Shown piece by piece: positions 1-7,356 of a stretch of 36,414 nucleotides of DNA. Position 1 is the first letter of the stretch. Each line of letters opens with the position of its first letter. The position numbers and the translations under genes were made by a program. The stretch covers positions 1 to 36,414 of the forward strand of contig JAFATG010000075.1 in NCBI GenBank assembly GCA_019244055.1, in the 5' to 3' direction. Under the pieces are notes generated by a model that made no database searches, had not been told where the DNA came from, and saw nothing but the letters and a program-made list of their open reading frames with translations. This DNA comes from Acidobacteriaceae bacterium (lineage in GTDB: Bacteria > Acidobacteriota > Terriglobia > Bryobacterales > Bryobacteraceae).

Positions 1-113
1 AAAACTCTAAAGACGAGGTTCATTCGATACAACTCGACGGAGGCGTTGTAAACCCTTGAGAGTAGCAGTTCCGAGAGGGTCGTCGGACTTGTAAATTTCT
101 ATGTCAACTATCG

Positions 114-121
114 AAATGTTT
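114..121. repeat. Target-site duplication, left copy
   Basis: AAATGTTT, identical to 3314-3321. The direct repeat can be extended to 11 bases (111-121 and 3311-3321), but the three extra bases on the right lie within the inverted repeat; the 8-bp reading leaves both element ends starting with the same base. Confidence 0.75.
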
Positions 122-145
122 CGAAATTATCCCCTTGACATACCC
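122..145 (+). repeat. Left terminal inverted repeat of the IS1595 element
   Basis: It matches the reverse complement of 3290-3313 at 23 of 24 positions; the single mismatch is at 134 (C) versus 3301. Weaker similarity continues inward for about 12 bases with small gaps. The repeat contains TTGACA reading inward (135-140), so the end may supply a -35 element for the transposase. Confidence 0.85.
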
Positions 146-168
146 ACATAAAAGAGGGATCATAGGGT

Positions 169-1182
169 ATGGCCGGATTGATTGCACGGCATCACCAAGA
201 TGAACGCGCAGCGCGGGCGTACCTAGAAAGCGCCCTATGGCCCGACGGCCCGGTCTGCCCGAAGTGCGGAGTGATCGACGAAGCGTACCGGCTACGCGGG
301 GAAACCACCCGAGACGGCCTGTATAAGTGCGCCGGATGTCGTGCACCGTTCACGGTCACGATGGGAACGATCTTCGAAGACTCCCATATCCCGCTTCACA
401 AATGGCTGTTTGCGATCTACCTGATGTGCTCTTCCAAGAAAGGCATGAGCGCACATCAACTGTGGCGCAATCTGTGGGGCGTGGATGAGGAAACCGGAAA
501 GCAGAAGGGCAGCTATAAAACCGCGTGGTTTATGGCTCATCGCATCCGCTGGGCGCTAGGACAGCAACCAGTAGCAAGCAAATTAGCCGGGATTGTAGAA
601 GTGGATGAATGCTACATCGGCGGAAAACATCATACTGGGAAATATGGCTACGAGTGGAGCGCGAGCGGACGCCCCAAGCCGGGGCCGCGCAAGGGTAGGA
701 GTCCGGTCGAGAACAAGGCCGCCGTCGTTTCGATCTTGCAGCGTGATGGTGAAGTGCGCTCGAAGCATGTAGGACGCGTCACCGGCGAAAATCTGAGGCC
801 GATGATCGAGACCGCCGTGGATACGTCTGCCCACGTCATAACCGACACGAGCACTGCGTTGACGGCGGTTCCAAAAGAGCACAAGCACAGCCAAGTGAAT
901 CATCGCGCCAAAGAGTACGTGAGGCATGAGGACGGTGTTGTGATAACCACAAACACCGTCGAGGGATACTTCGGCATTATCAAACGTGGGATCGATGGCA
1001 TCTACCATCACGTTGGAAAGCAGTACCTCGATCAATACCTTCGCGAGTTCGATTTCCGCTACAACGTTCGCAAGTTGAACGACCGTGACCGCAGCGTCTT
1101 AGCGATCAAGAAGACCAGCGGGAAACGGCTGACGCTGAAGCAACCAAAGGATGCGGAACGGGAACCGCCTTTACCGTTTTAG
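169..1182 (+). CDS. IS1595 family transposase (ISXO2-like DDE domain)
   Basis: A 337-aa DDE transposase that would cut and insert the surrounding element. The N-terminus has a zinc-ribbon-like CPKCG (about residue 34) paired with CAGC (about 54). The ISXO2-like catalytic domain follows: first Asp in VEVDECYIGGK (about 145), second Asp in ITDTSTAL (about 224) and the third acidic residue in NTVEGYFGIIKRG (about 265). Length and motif order fit a full-length IS1595 transposase. ATG at 169 is preceded by a purine-rich GAGGGA at about 154-159. The next gene begins six bases after the stop, so the two are probably co-transcribed. No frameshift or missing catalytic residue is seen, so the enzyme could be active. 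Confidence 0.93.
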   Translation: MAGLIARHHQDERAARAYLESALWPDGPVCPKCGVIDEAYRLRGETTRDGLYKCAGCRAPFTVTMGTIFEDSHIPLHKWLFAIYLMCSSKKGMSAHQLWRNLWGVDEETGKQKGSYKTAWFMAHRIRWALGQQPVASKLAGIVEVDECYIGGKHHTGKYGYEWSASGRPKPGPRKGRSPVENKAAVVSILQRDGEVRSKHVGRVTGENLRPMIETAVDTSAHVITDTSTALTAVPKEHKHSQVNHRAKEYVRHEDGVVITTNTVEGYFGIIKRGIDGIYHHVGKQYLDQYLREFDFRYNVRKLNDRDRSVLAIKKTSGKRLTLKQPKDAEREPPLPF

Positions 1183-1187
1183 ATTGC

Positions 1188-1601
1188 ATGGGAAACCTTA
1201 TTGAGAGCGTCAATGCGCGAGAACGTCGGCTCATGATCGAAGACGAACGGTTCGTCGAAGAACAACGTATCAAGAAGGCGCTGGCCCCGCGCAAATGGGC
1301 CAAGCTCCGAGAGGACTTGCAGAACGAATGCGAGCAGACGCGCAATGCAAGTTCCGTAAGTATCCGGTTGGAATCCCCGGCTGCCAACGAGGCAAAACTG
1401 CGGAACCTGGAGTCAGGAGCGATGGCCCTCCTTACCTACGTACCCGATGTTCCCTGCATCTTCTACGAAAGCCCCAAACGACACGGCCAGATCGTATTCC
1501 GGCTTTCTTCCGATCGCGCCTCGCTACAGTTTGTAGAGAATGGAGCTCCACAGCACGACAGTGAGATTGTCCAGAATCTCATGATCGACGTCCTGCGGTA
1601 A
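1188..1601 (+). CDS. Passenger gene, hypothetical protein (137 aa)
   Basis: I do not recognise this protein. It starts six bases after the transposase stop codon and probably depends on the same transcript. The first 55 residues are very rich in charged residues (repeated E, R and K) and look helical, possibly coiled coil. The second half is a more mixed, probably beta-rich segment with the local sequence IFYESPKRHGQIVFRLSS. There is no signal peptide or membrane segment. It lies wholly inside the IS1595 element, so it is a cargo or accessory gene. An accessory transposition role is possible but nothing in the sequence shows it. Confidence 0.6.
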   Translation: MGNLIESVNARERRLMIEDERFVEEQRIKKALAPRKWAKLREDLQNECEQTRNASSVSIRLESPAANEAKLRNLESGAMALLTYVPDVPCIFYESPKRHGQIVFRLSSDRASLQFVENGAPQHDSEIVQNLMIDVLR

Positions 1602-1636
1602 ACGCCATTAGCTCGCAAGCACTATAAAATCGGGTA

Positions 1637-1720
1637 TGCGGCGAGCGGGATTCGAACCCGCATGAGCTTTCACTCGCTAGTGTCCAAAGCCAGTGCGTCT
1701 ACCTATTCCGCCATCGCCGC
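1637..1720 (-). tRNA. tRNA-Leu-like (class II) gene with UGG anticodon
   Basis: The minus strand folds as a complete class II cloverleaf. It has a perfect 7-bp acceptor stem (GCGGCGA with TCGCCGC), U8, a leucine-style D arm (GCGGAAUAGGUAGACGC), a long variable arm with GAG/CUC stem, a perfect T stem around UUCGAAU and discriminator A73. Body, variable arm and A73 are those of tRNA-Leu. The anticodon loop reads UUUGGAC, which places UGG (proline CCA codons) at 34-36; a normal Leu UAG loop would be UUUAGGU. The anticodon stem has one C31-A39 mismatch. CCA is not encoded. It may be a mis-decoding tRNA, or a decaying tRNA-Leu copy. It lies inside the IS1595 element, 136 bases downstream of a same-strand passenger gene. 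Confidence 0.8.
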
Positions 1721-1833
1721 AGAAGAGCACACGAGGTCTAGATACACCTTGACCTTTCTTCGGGGTCAGGCCAAAATAGCAGTGGGCTTAACAACCCTGC
1801 CTTCGGCGCAAGCCCGAGGTGTGAAATGGTTTT

Positions 1834-1853
1834 GCGGAGCTTAACAGTTCCGC
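1834..1853 (+). other. Short hairpin between tRNA and minus-strand passenger gene
   Basis: GCGGAGCT (1834-1841) and AGTTCCGC (1846-1853) form an 8-bp stem with one G-U pair and a TAAC loop in the plus-strand RNA. The minus-strand RNA has an A-C mismatch instead. No T-run follows, so a terminator role is unproven. Confidence 0.3.
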
Positions 1854-1856
1854 GAA

Positions 1857-2360
1857 TCAGGATGCTACGGCCAGCGCTTCGGTCCTTCTCGCAAAAGTCT
1901 GAGCGCTGGCCGTTTCATTTCCAATCCAGTAATAGCGCTTCCCCTTACTCGTGACTCCCACTCTTCGCAGGGAAGATTTGAACGGACCGGCGACGAGGAA
2001 ATAGGGGTAGTTTTTCCCAATGCTTACGTTCTGATCTGCAAAGAGCTTGAACACATCCGCAATGATGAATCCCTGATCCCCTCGTTGCTTCGCAAAGCGT
2101 TCGAATAGCGCGTGCTTCGCGTCCAGCTCGTTCCCTTGGTCGCGATTCTCTGGCGTTGTCACGGAGACAATACCAGCGCGGCGTTGCAAGTTAGTTAGAA
2201 CCTTGAGCGCGTCGCCTTCTTCCGACCGAAGCGCCTCCAGATGTAGACGCAACCGATCCAGATCCTCTTCGGTTTGCTTTGCGTCTTCTCTGATCTTCTC
2301 GATGTACTGCTGATGAAATTGGATTCCGAGCGAATCCGTAGAACCGGATTGGGTTTTCAT
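1857..2360 (-). CDS. Passenger gene, coiled-coil hypothetical protein (167 aa)
   Basis: I do not recognise a family. Residues about 15-55 form a likely coiled coil (IEKIREDAKQTEEDLDRLRL and following). The C-terminal half, from about residue 85, looks like a compact mixed domain ending in KGKRYYWIGN, which may be a small winged-helix-like fold (inference only). ATG at 2360 has a good ribosome site, AAGGA, seven to eight bases upstream. The gene opposes the transposase and points toward the tRNA-like gene on the same strand. Its start is 21 bases from the start of the divergent 94-aa gene, so both share one short control region inside the element. Confidence 0.65.
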   Translation of the reverse strand: MKTQSGSTDSLGIQFHQQYIEKIREDAKQTEEDLDRLRLHLEALRSEEGDALKVLTNLQRRAGIVSVTTPENRDQGNELDAKHALFERFAKQRGDQGFIIADVFKLFADQNVSIGKNYPYFLVAGPFKSSLRRVGVTSKGKRYYWIGNETASAQTFARRTEALAVAS

Positions 2361-2381
2361 TGTCCTTCTCGCAATTCCAGT

Positions 2382-2666
2382 ATGAAGAAGATAAAGGGAA
2401 GTTGTAAAGAGAAATCTCAGGGAGACGAGAGGGAGACCCTGTATCCGGTCGAGGGAAGCAAGGGAACGCTACGTGGCGTTTGCGCTATTCAGCGATCCGG
2501 GGATACTATCGAAGACGTGCCACACCCAGGTGACAAGATCCACATCCCGCTAACCGAGCGCGAAGCTGTCCGACTCCTGGGCAAAGTAAAGCCCACGATT
2601 GATATGCCGCGTCCAGGGGCGACGGGCAAGCCGAAGAGGGCACCCCGGAAGAAGCGGAATAAGTAG
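2382..2666 (+). CDS. Passenger gene, small basic hypothetical protein (94 aa)
   Basis: Unrecognised 94-aa protein, start ATG at 2382, chosen because it lies in the short gap after the divergent gene; an upstream in-frame ATG at 2274 would overlap that gene by 87 bases. The C-terminus is strongly basic (GKPKRAPRKKRNK), which suggests nucleic-acid or membrane-surface contact. The middle contains GDKIHIPLTEREAVRLLGKVK, a short segment resembling a small helix-turn region. No signal peptide. It is followed after 30 bases by the membrane-protein gene at 2697 on the same strand. Confidence 0.45.
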   Translation: MKKIKGSCKEKSQGDERETLYPVEGSKGTLRGVCAIQRSGDTIEDVPHPGDKIHIPLTEREAVRLLGKVKPTIDMPRPGATGKPKRAPRKKRNK

Positions 2667-2696
2667 AACTCAGCGCGATACGATAAACGATCTGCC

Positions 2697-3098
2697 ATGA
2701 AACAGATCGTTGGACAGGCTTACTATGGCATTCCGAAGTTTGCAGGAGCGCTCTTCCGCGCGACGAGGGTACCGAGCGTAATCCTGCTGGTCGGCTTCAT
2801 CGTCATTCCGTTGGCATTGGCAACTTACGTAGTCACATCTCGCTCGACTCTGCCACTAGATCTCTTCGCCGTGGGAGTCGCGCAATTCCAGATTGAGAGC
2901 GATCCGACTCTTGCCACTCGGCTTCCTCCATATACGGCCCATCTGATGCAGACGATGACTACAGAGCAAAAAGAAACCGGAAAAGTTGTGTTCGAGTCCG
3001 TTGCCCTCTTTGCCTTGGTGCTGGCGATTGCGATCTTCTGGTGGATATTCAGTTTTCTCAGATTTGTCGGCCGGCAAGCCAAGCCGCAATGGCAATAG
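2697..3098 (+). CDS. Passenger gene, two-helix membrane protein (133 aa)
   Basis: Unrecognised membrane protein. One hydrophobic helix spans about residues 26-47 (VPSVILLVGFIVIPLALATYVV) and a second about 99-122 (ESVALFALVLAIAIFWWIFSFL). A roughly 50-residue loop lies between them. There is no clear Shine-Dalgarno sequence in front of ATG 2697. It is the last plus-strand gene inside the IS1595 element. A hydrophobic minus-strand reading frame (2856-3260) partly overlaps it; the plus-strand frame is preferred because it is co-linear with the gene before it. Confidence 0.5.
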   Translation: MKQIVGQAYYGIPKFAGALFRATRVPSVILLVGFIVIPLALATYVVTSRSTLPLDLFAVGVAQFQIESDPTLATRLPPYTAHLMQTMTTEQKETGKVVFESVALFALVLAIAIFWWIFSFLRFVGRQAKPQWQ

Positions 3099-3289
3099 CC
3101 TTATCGAGCAGGTACCAACCGCTAGGCCAGCCAAGCACAGGATAGCAACCCACATGGTCATCGCCGCAACCATGACAAGGAATTCACATACCCCAATAAG
3201 TAGAACGCCCACCGTCTCTCCCTCCAAACGTGAAAGAGCATTCACTCCGCCTTCATCCATCTTTACCGGCCTGTCACTCCTTTATTGTG

Positions 3290-3313
3290 GGGTATGTCAA
3301 CGGGATAATTTCG
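3290..3313 (-). repeat. Right terminal inverted repeat of the IS1595 element
   Basis: Inverted copy of 122-145 with one mismatch. It abuts the right copy of the direct repeat AAATGTTT at 3314. It also carries an inward-facing TTGACA. Confidence 0.85.
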
Positions 3314-3321
3314 AAATGTTT
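3314..3321. repeat. Target-site duplication, right copy
   Basis: AAATGTTT directly after the right inverted repeat, identical to 114-121. The length matches the 8-bp duplications typical of IS1595 insertions. Confidence 0.75.
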
Positions 3322-3445
3322 TATGGTGGGGAGGCAAGGCGCAGCTAAGAGCTGCGCGCCGGCTGAAGCCCACCCCCGAGCGCGGTTCTGATATCCGCGG
3401 CGCATCGGCACGCGAGTGAACGGATGTGCGTGGGATTGAACTCAA

Positions 3446-3464
3446 GCCGGGCGGAGTGCCCGGC
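3446..3464. other. GC-rich hairpin upstream of the DNA glycosylase gene
   Basis: GCCGGGC (3446-3452) and GCCCGGC (3458-3464) form a perfect 7-bp stem with a GGAGT loop. There is no T-run, so it is not a clear terminator. The 3322-3445 stretch holds several further self-complementary GC words (for example AGCTGCGCGCCGGCTGAAGC) but no gene. Confidence 0.4.
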
Positions 3465-3495
3465 GCAAGCTGACAAGTTGCCCCACAATAGGGGC

Positions 3496-4395
3496 ATGCC
3501 GGAACTGCCGGATATCGCTGCCTACATTGCCGCACTCGAGCCGCGCGTCATCGGTCAGCCGCTCGAGCGGGTTCGATTACAAAGCGCCTTTCTGCTGCGA
3601 ACCGCACAACCAGCAGTTAGGGATGTCGAAGGCCGCACTGTGCGCGAGGTGCGGCGCATCGGCAAACGCATCGCGATTGGATTCGAGAACGATCTTTGGC
3701 TGGCGCTTCACCTGATGATTGCCGGTCGACTGCACTGGCGGCCGCCGGAAGCAAAGTTAGCTGGCCGTAATAATCTGGCGGCCTTCGATTTTCCTGGCGG
3801 TTCTCTGGTGCTGACCGAAGCCGGCACAAAGCGCCGAGCGTCGCTGCACATTCTCAGTGGTGAGGAGGGCCTACGCTCCGTGGACCCTGGAGGGATGGAG
3901 ACTATTACCGCCGATCTTGATTCATTTCGCGCTGCGCTCACGCTCGAGAATCGAACACTGAAGCGGGCTCTCACCGATCCGCGCGTGGTGAGTGGTATCG
4001 GCAACGCGTACTCGGATGAAATTCTGCACGCCGCACAGCTCTCTCCCATCACACTCACTCGCAAACTGGAACCGCGCGAGTGGGAAAGGCTGTTTGAAGC
4101 AACGCGAGACACCCTTGCGGTCTGGGTGGATCGCCTCTGCACTGAGGCGCGGATCCATTTCCCCGAAAAAGTGACCGCATTTCGCAAAGACATGGCGGTT
4201 CATGGACGCTATGGAGAACCTTGCCCGAGATGCGGAGAGAAGATCCAGCGGATTCGTTACGCGGACAATGAGACGAATTACTGCGCGCGATGCCAGACCG
4301 GCGGAAAGATTCTGGCGGACCGGAGCCTGTCCCGGCTCTTAGGGTCGGACTGGCCACGGACGCTGGAGGAGATCGAAACACTGAAGCGACGTTGA
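3496..4395 (+). CDS. Fpg/Nei-family DNA glycosylase
   Basis: A 299-aa base-excision repair enzyme that removes oxidised bases and nicks the abasic site. The start at 3496 places Pro-Glu directly after Met (MPELPDI), the N-terminal proline nucleophile and catalytic glutamate of this family. A 24-residue in-frame extension upstream was rejected because it would block that amine. Further marks are the conserved lysine in RIGKRIA (about 56), an H2TH region around TDPRVVSGIGNAYSDEIL (about 160-177) and a C-terminal zinc finger built from CPRC and CARC (about 239 and 263). The Asn of IGNAYSDE is also typical. Substrate preference (formamidopyrimidine versus pyrimidine lesions) cannot be fixed from sequence, so mutM is not assigned. 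The next gene begins 18 bases after the stop. Confidence 0.92.
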   Translation: MPELPDIAAYIAALEPRVIGQPLERVRLQSAFLLRTAQPAVRDVEGRTVREVRRIGKRIAIGFENDLWLALHLMIAGRLHWRPPEAKLAGRNNLAAFDFPGGSLVLTEAGTKRRASLHILSGEEGLRSVDPGGMETITADLDSFRAALTLENRTLKRALTDPRVVSGIGNAYSDEILHAAQLSPITLTRKLEPREWERLFEATRDTLAVWVDRLCTEARIHFPEKVTAFRKDMAVHGRYGEPCPRCGEKIQRIRYADNETNYCARCQTGGKILADRSLSRLLGSDWPRTLEEIETLKRR

Positions 4396-4412
4396 AGGAC
4401 GCGAACACTCAC

Positions 4413-6570
4413 ATGCTTATTCGCTGGTTATGGACGCTGGAGATCGCGGCGGCGGTAGGCCATTGCGGTTTCGGTCAGACCACGGTGGTGCTGCGAACGG
4501 AGCAAACCTATTTAGAGGTTCGCGCTGCGGAAACGAGTCCGCAGGTCGGAAATCTGGGATCTGGCGCGAATTCGTGGCGAAATGAAGAATCCGATAGATT
4601 GCTCGGCTCCGTGGTGATCGATGGACGCAGCGTTCCCGTTCGCTGGAATTTCAACGCGAATGCCAGCCGCATCGAGAACCGGGATGTCGCGTTCGTCTAT
4701 GATGCCGCTTCACCCAAGCTGCGCCTTATATGGGAATGGAGGGCACGCGCTGCGATCGGACCGATTGAGCACACGATCCACATCGAAAACCTCGCACAAA
4801 CGGACATTTGGATTCCCATGCAGGACAGCTTCGGATTTCGATTTGGGGTCGATCCGAATGTCCGCCTGGAGCAGTTTTACGTCGAGAAAGGCGCTGATAA
4901 ACCATCAGCGGTGGGAACGCATCGAGACGTTTTGCTGGTCGGAGGAAAGTGGACGGGCAGGTCCAGCACGTACGCCCATCCCGGGCCAGGCGAGCCGCGC
5001 GAGATCATTCCCTTTTTCGCAATTGAGAACGCCGGCGCAGGCAGCGGCTGGTATGCGGGTGTTGAATTTAGCGGCCGAACGAGATTGAGCGTAGAGCGCG
5101 GCGTGGACTCGATACATGGTGCGGTCGGATTGAACTCAGACCCCGGACCGTTTCGCAGCCGGTTAAAACCGGGTGAAACGTTCGATACGCCCACTGTGTT
5201 TTGTGGGGGCCTTCACCGATGGTATCGACGGTTTAGGGAACGTCCTACGTCGATGGGAGCGGCAGGCGCTGACAAACCCTCATGCCTGGGAGAATCCGAA
5301 TTATCCGCTGCTTGTGAATAACAGTTGGGGCAGCGGGATGGACGTGAATGAGACGCTCGGTGAGCGGATGATCCGGGACTCCGCCGAGCTTGGTCTCGAG
5401 ATGTTCCACCTCGATGCCGGATGGTTTCGCGGCGTCGGAGATTGGCATCCCGACGTGAACAAGTTTCCTCATGGCTTGGCGGCAGTCGCCGATTACGCCC
5501 ACGAGTATGGCTTGAAGTTCGGCCTCTGGGTCGATTGGACGCAGGCAGGGCTGGATACCGGGCCTGGAGCGCTGAATGTACACGATCCCAGAGTGCGAGA
5601 TTGGACCGTTACAGACGTGCCGCCAAATTGGAAGCCCGAGCCCTTCAAAGGCCAAACGATTGACATCGGCGAACCGGCGGCGCACGCCTACGCTCAGGAT
5701 CAAGTGAGGCGCATCATCGAGCAGTACCGGCTGGACATGCTCGAGCACGACGGCTACCTAGTCGCGCAGGGCTGCGTGCGCAAAAACCATCCGCACGCGC
5801 CACCGGACGAGTCGCGGATGAAGGTCGTGAAGGAGGGTGGTTCCTATTTCGTTGAGAGCGCGAATTCAACAGACGTCAGCTATCACTCCGTTCGCGCATA
5901 CTACGACATTTATGCGGGGTTGCGGCAGCGCTACCCGAAACTGTTGCTCGAAATTTGCAACGACGGCGGCCGGATGGTGGATTTTGGCAGCGCGGCTCAT
6001 GGAGACTATTTCTCGATCACCGACACGTACGATCCGCTGTCTAACCGCCGCGCCTTTTACGATGCAAGTCATCTGCTGCCTGCAGCCATGCTTGAATGCT
6101 ATGTCGAGAAGTGGCCGGCGCCCAGAATTGAAAACTTTCGCTACATGCTGCGGAGCGGGATGATGGGGTGGCTGACCATCATGCAAGACACAAACGCCTG
6201 GACGCGTGAAGAGCATGCGGCGGCAAAGGAAGAGTTTCGGCTTTACAAGGACGACCTGCGGCCGCTGATCCGCGATGCGGATCTCTATCACATCTCGCCT
6301 CGGCCGGACGGAGTTCATTGGGATGGGGTCGAATTTTTCGACAAACGGCGGGACCGAGGAGTTGTTTACGTCTTTCATGGTTCTGATCAGACGCAAGCCG
6401 AGCACACGTTCCGGCTTGCGGGACTCGTTCCTGAGAGGACGTATCGAGTGCGGTTCCACGATCACAGCGCATTGGATCGCGCGGCAACGGGACGAGAACT
6501 CCTCGCGTCGGGACTGACGATAAGACTGCCTGTTGGCAATAGTTCAGAGCTGGTCTTTATCGAGGAATAG
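4413..6570 (+). pseudogene. GH36-like alpha-galactosidase, one frameshift
   Basis: Two overlapping frames together give one protein of about 718 aa. The first (from ATG 4413) has a signal-like N-terminus and the beta-sandwich domain typical of GH36. The second carries the catalytic barrel with NNSWGSGMDVNE, FHLDAGWF, GDWHPDVNKFP, GLKFGLWVDW, the region LDMLEHDGYL where the nucleophile Asp is expected, and ITDTYD where the acid/base Asp is expected. Frames switch at 5203-5210 (a TTTT run next to GGGGG); removing one T would give the continuous reading TPTVFVGAFTDG. The enzyme would release terminal alpha-linked sugars outside the cytoplasm. The family call is strong, the substrate is not known. 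The frameshift may be real or an assembly error. Confidence 0.8.
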
Positions 6571-6606
6571 TACGACATATAATGAGCCGGTCAGGAGGCT
6601 GTCACT

Positions 6607-7356
6607 TTGCGCGTCCTCATCAGTTTCATTGCCGGTCTCGGTTTAGCGTGCGGGATTTCGCAGGCCCAGACCGTGGATGACATTATTACGAAGAACATCG
6701 AAGCCCGCGGCGGGATTGAGAAGCTCAAAACGCTTAAAACTGTCCGGCAAACGGGGAAATTTCAAATTCAGAGTTTCCAGGCCGGGTTTCTGCAGGAGAA
6801 TAAGCGACCGCATATGGTTCGCCAGGAAGTGACCATCCAAGGCATGAGCGAGGTAACCGCATACGACGGCAAAACAGGTTGGCGCGTCTCGCCCTTCGAG
6901 GGACGCAAAGATCCGGAACTGCTCTCCGAGGACGACCTGAAGGGCATCATTGAAGACTCCGATATTGAAGGACAGCTCGTCGATTACAAGGAGAAGGGGT
7001 ATAAGGCGGAGCTGGTGGGTCACGATCCCGTCGAGGGAACCGATTGCTACAAGATCAAGCTGACGCTTCAGAACGGCGATATTCGCTACTACTATTTGGA
7101 CACCGATACCTATCTCGAGCTGAAAGTCGAGACTCAGCGAATGATTCGCGGCGCTTACCAGTACCGCGAGACGCTTTATGGCGATTACGAACAAGTAGAC
7201 GGGATTTATTTCGCGACGGCGCTGGCGAGCAAAGAGAAGGGCGATACGAACGAAGTGAAAGTCACGATAGACAAGGTCGAGGTCAATGTGCCATTGGCGA
7301 ACAGTCTGTTCACGGTTCCGAGTTCTACTTCACCACCGAAGGGGGGACAGCAATGA
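6607..7356 (+). CDS. LolA-like outer-membrane lipoprotein-sorting protein
   Basis: A 249-aa exported protein resembling the LolA/LolB-like proteins common in Acidobacteria (VDDIITKNIEARGG near the start, then a run of beta strands). Signal peptide at residues 1-20, ending near SQA-Q. The start is TTG at 6607: it lies nine bases after a strong AGGAGG and gives a proper signal peptide, while no ATG does. The fold would bind a hydrophobic lipid or lipid anchor in the periplasm; a role in classical lipoprotein transport is not shown. Its stop overlaps the ATG of the next gene by four bases (ATGA), indicating translational coupling to the large Asp-box protein. Confidence 0.72.
   Translation: MRVLISFIAGLGLACGISQAQTVDDIITKNIEARGGIEKLKTLKTVRQTGKFQIQSFQAGFLQENKRPHMVRQEVTIQGMSEVTAYDGKTGWRVSPFEGRKDPELLSEDDLKGIIEDSDIEGQLVDYKEKGYKAELVGHDPVEGTDCYKIKLTLQNGDIRYYYLDTDTYLELKVETQRMIRGAYQYRETLYGDYEQVDGIYFATALASKEKGDTNEVKVTIDKVEVNVPLANSLFTVPSSTSPPKGGQQ

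Larger units (their letters stand above)
122..3313 (+). mobile_element. IS1595-family element with passenger genes
   Basis: The 24-bp ends at 122-145 and 3290-3313 are inverted repeats with one mismatch. They are bounded by identical 8-bp direct repeats AAATGTTT (114-121 and 3314-3321). An 8-bp target duplication is the usual product of IS1595-family transposition, and the first gene inside is an ISXO2-like DDE transposase, so ends, duplication and enzyme agree. At 3192 bp the element is far longer than a simple IS1595 copy (about 1 kb); the extra 2 kb holds four small genes and a tRNA-like gene. IS1595 relatives with passenger genes are known. The intact ends, open transposase and perfect target duplication suggest a fairly recent insertion. 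Confidence 0.85.

Noticed and set aside
1-113. Left flank of the IS1595 element
   Set aside because: No reading frame, RNA gene or repeat could be supported; it looks like intergenic target DNA.
1741-1815. Small inverted words (GACC/GGTC, GGGCTT/AAGCCC) upstream of the tRNA-like gene
   Set aside because: Stems are too short or loops too long to call a regulatory structure or promoter.
2856-3260. Minus-strand hydrophobic frame inside the IS1595 element (starts MDEGGVNALSRLEG, about 134 aa)
   Set aside because: It has a convincing hydrophobic stretch but overlaps 243 bases of the co-linear plus-strand gene, and its C-terminal half is low-complexity charged sequence. It could be a real small gene if the plus-strand frame is false.
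3424-3495. 24-residue N-terminal extension of the DNA glycosylase
   Set aside because: The enzyme needs proline directly after Met; the extension would remove the catalytic N-terminus.
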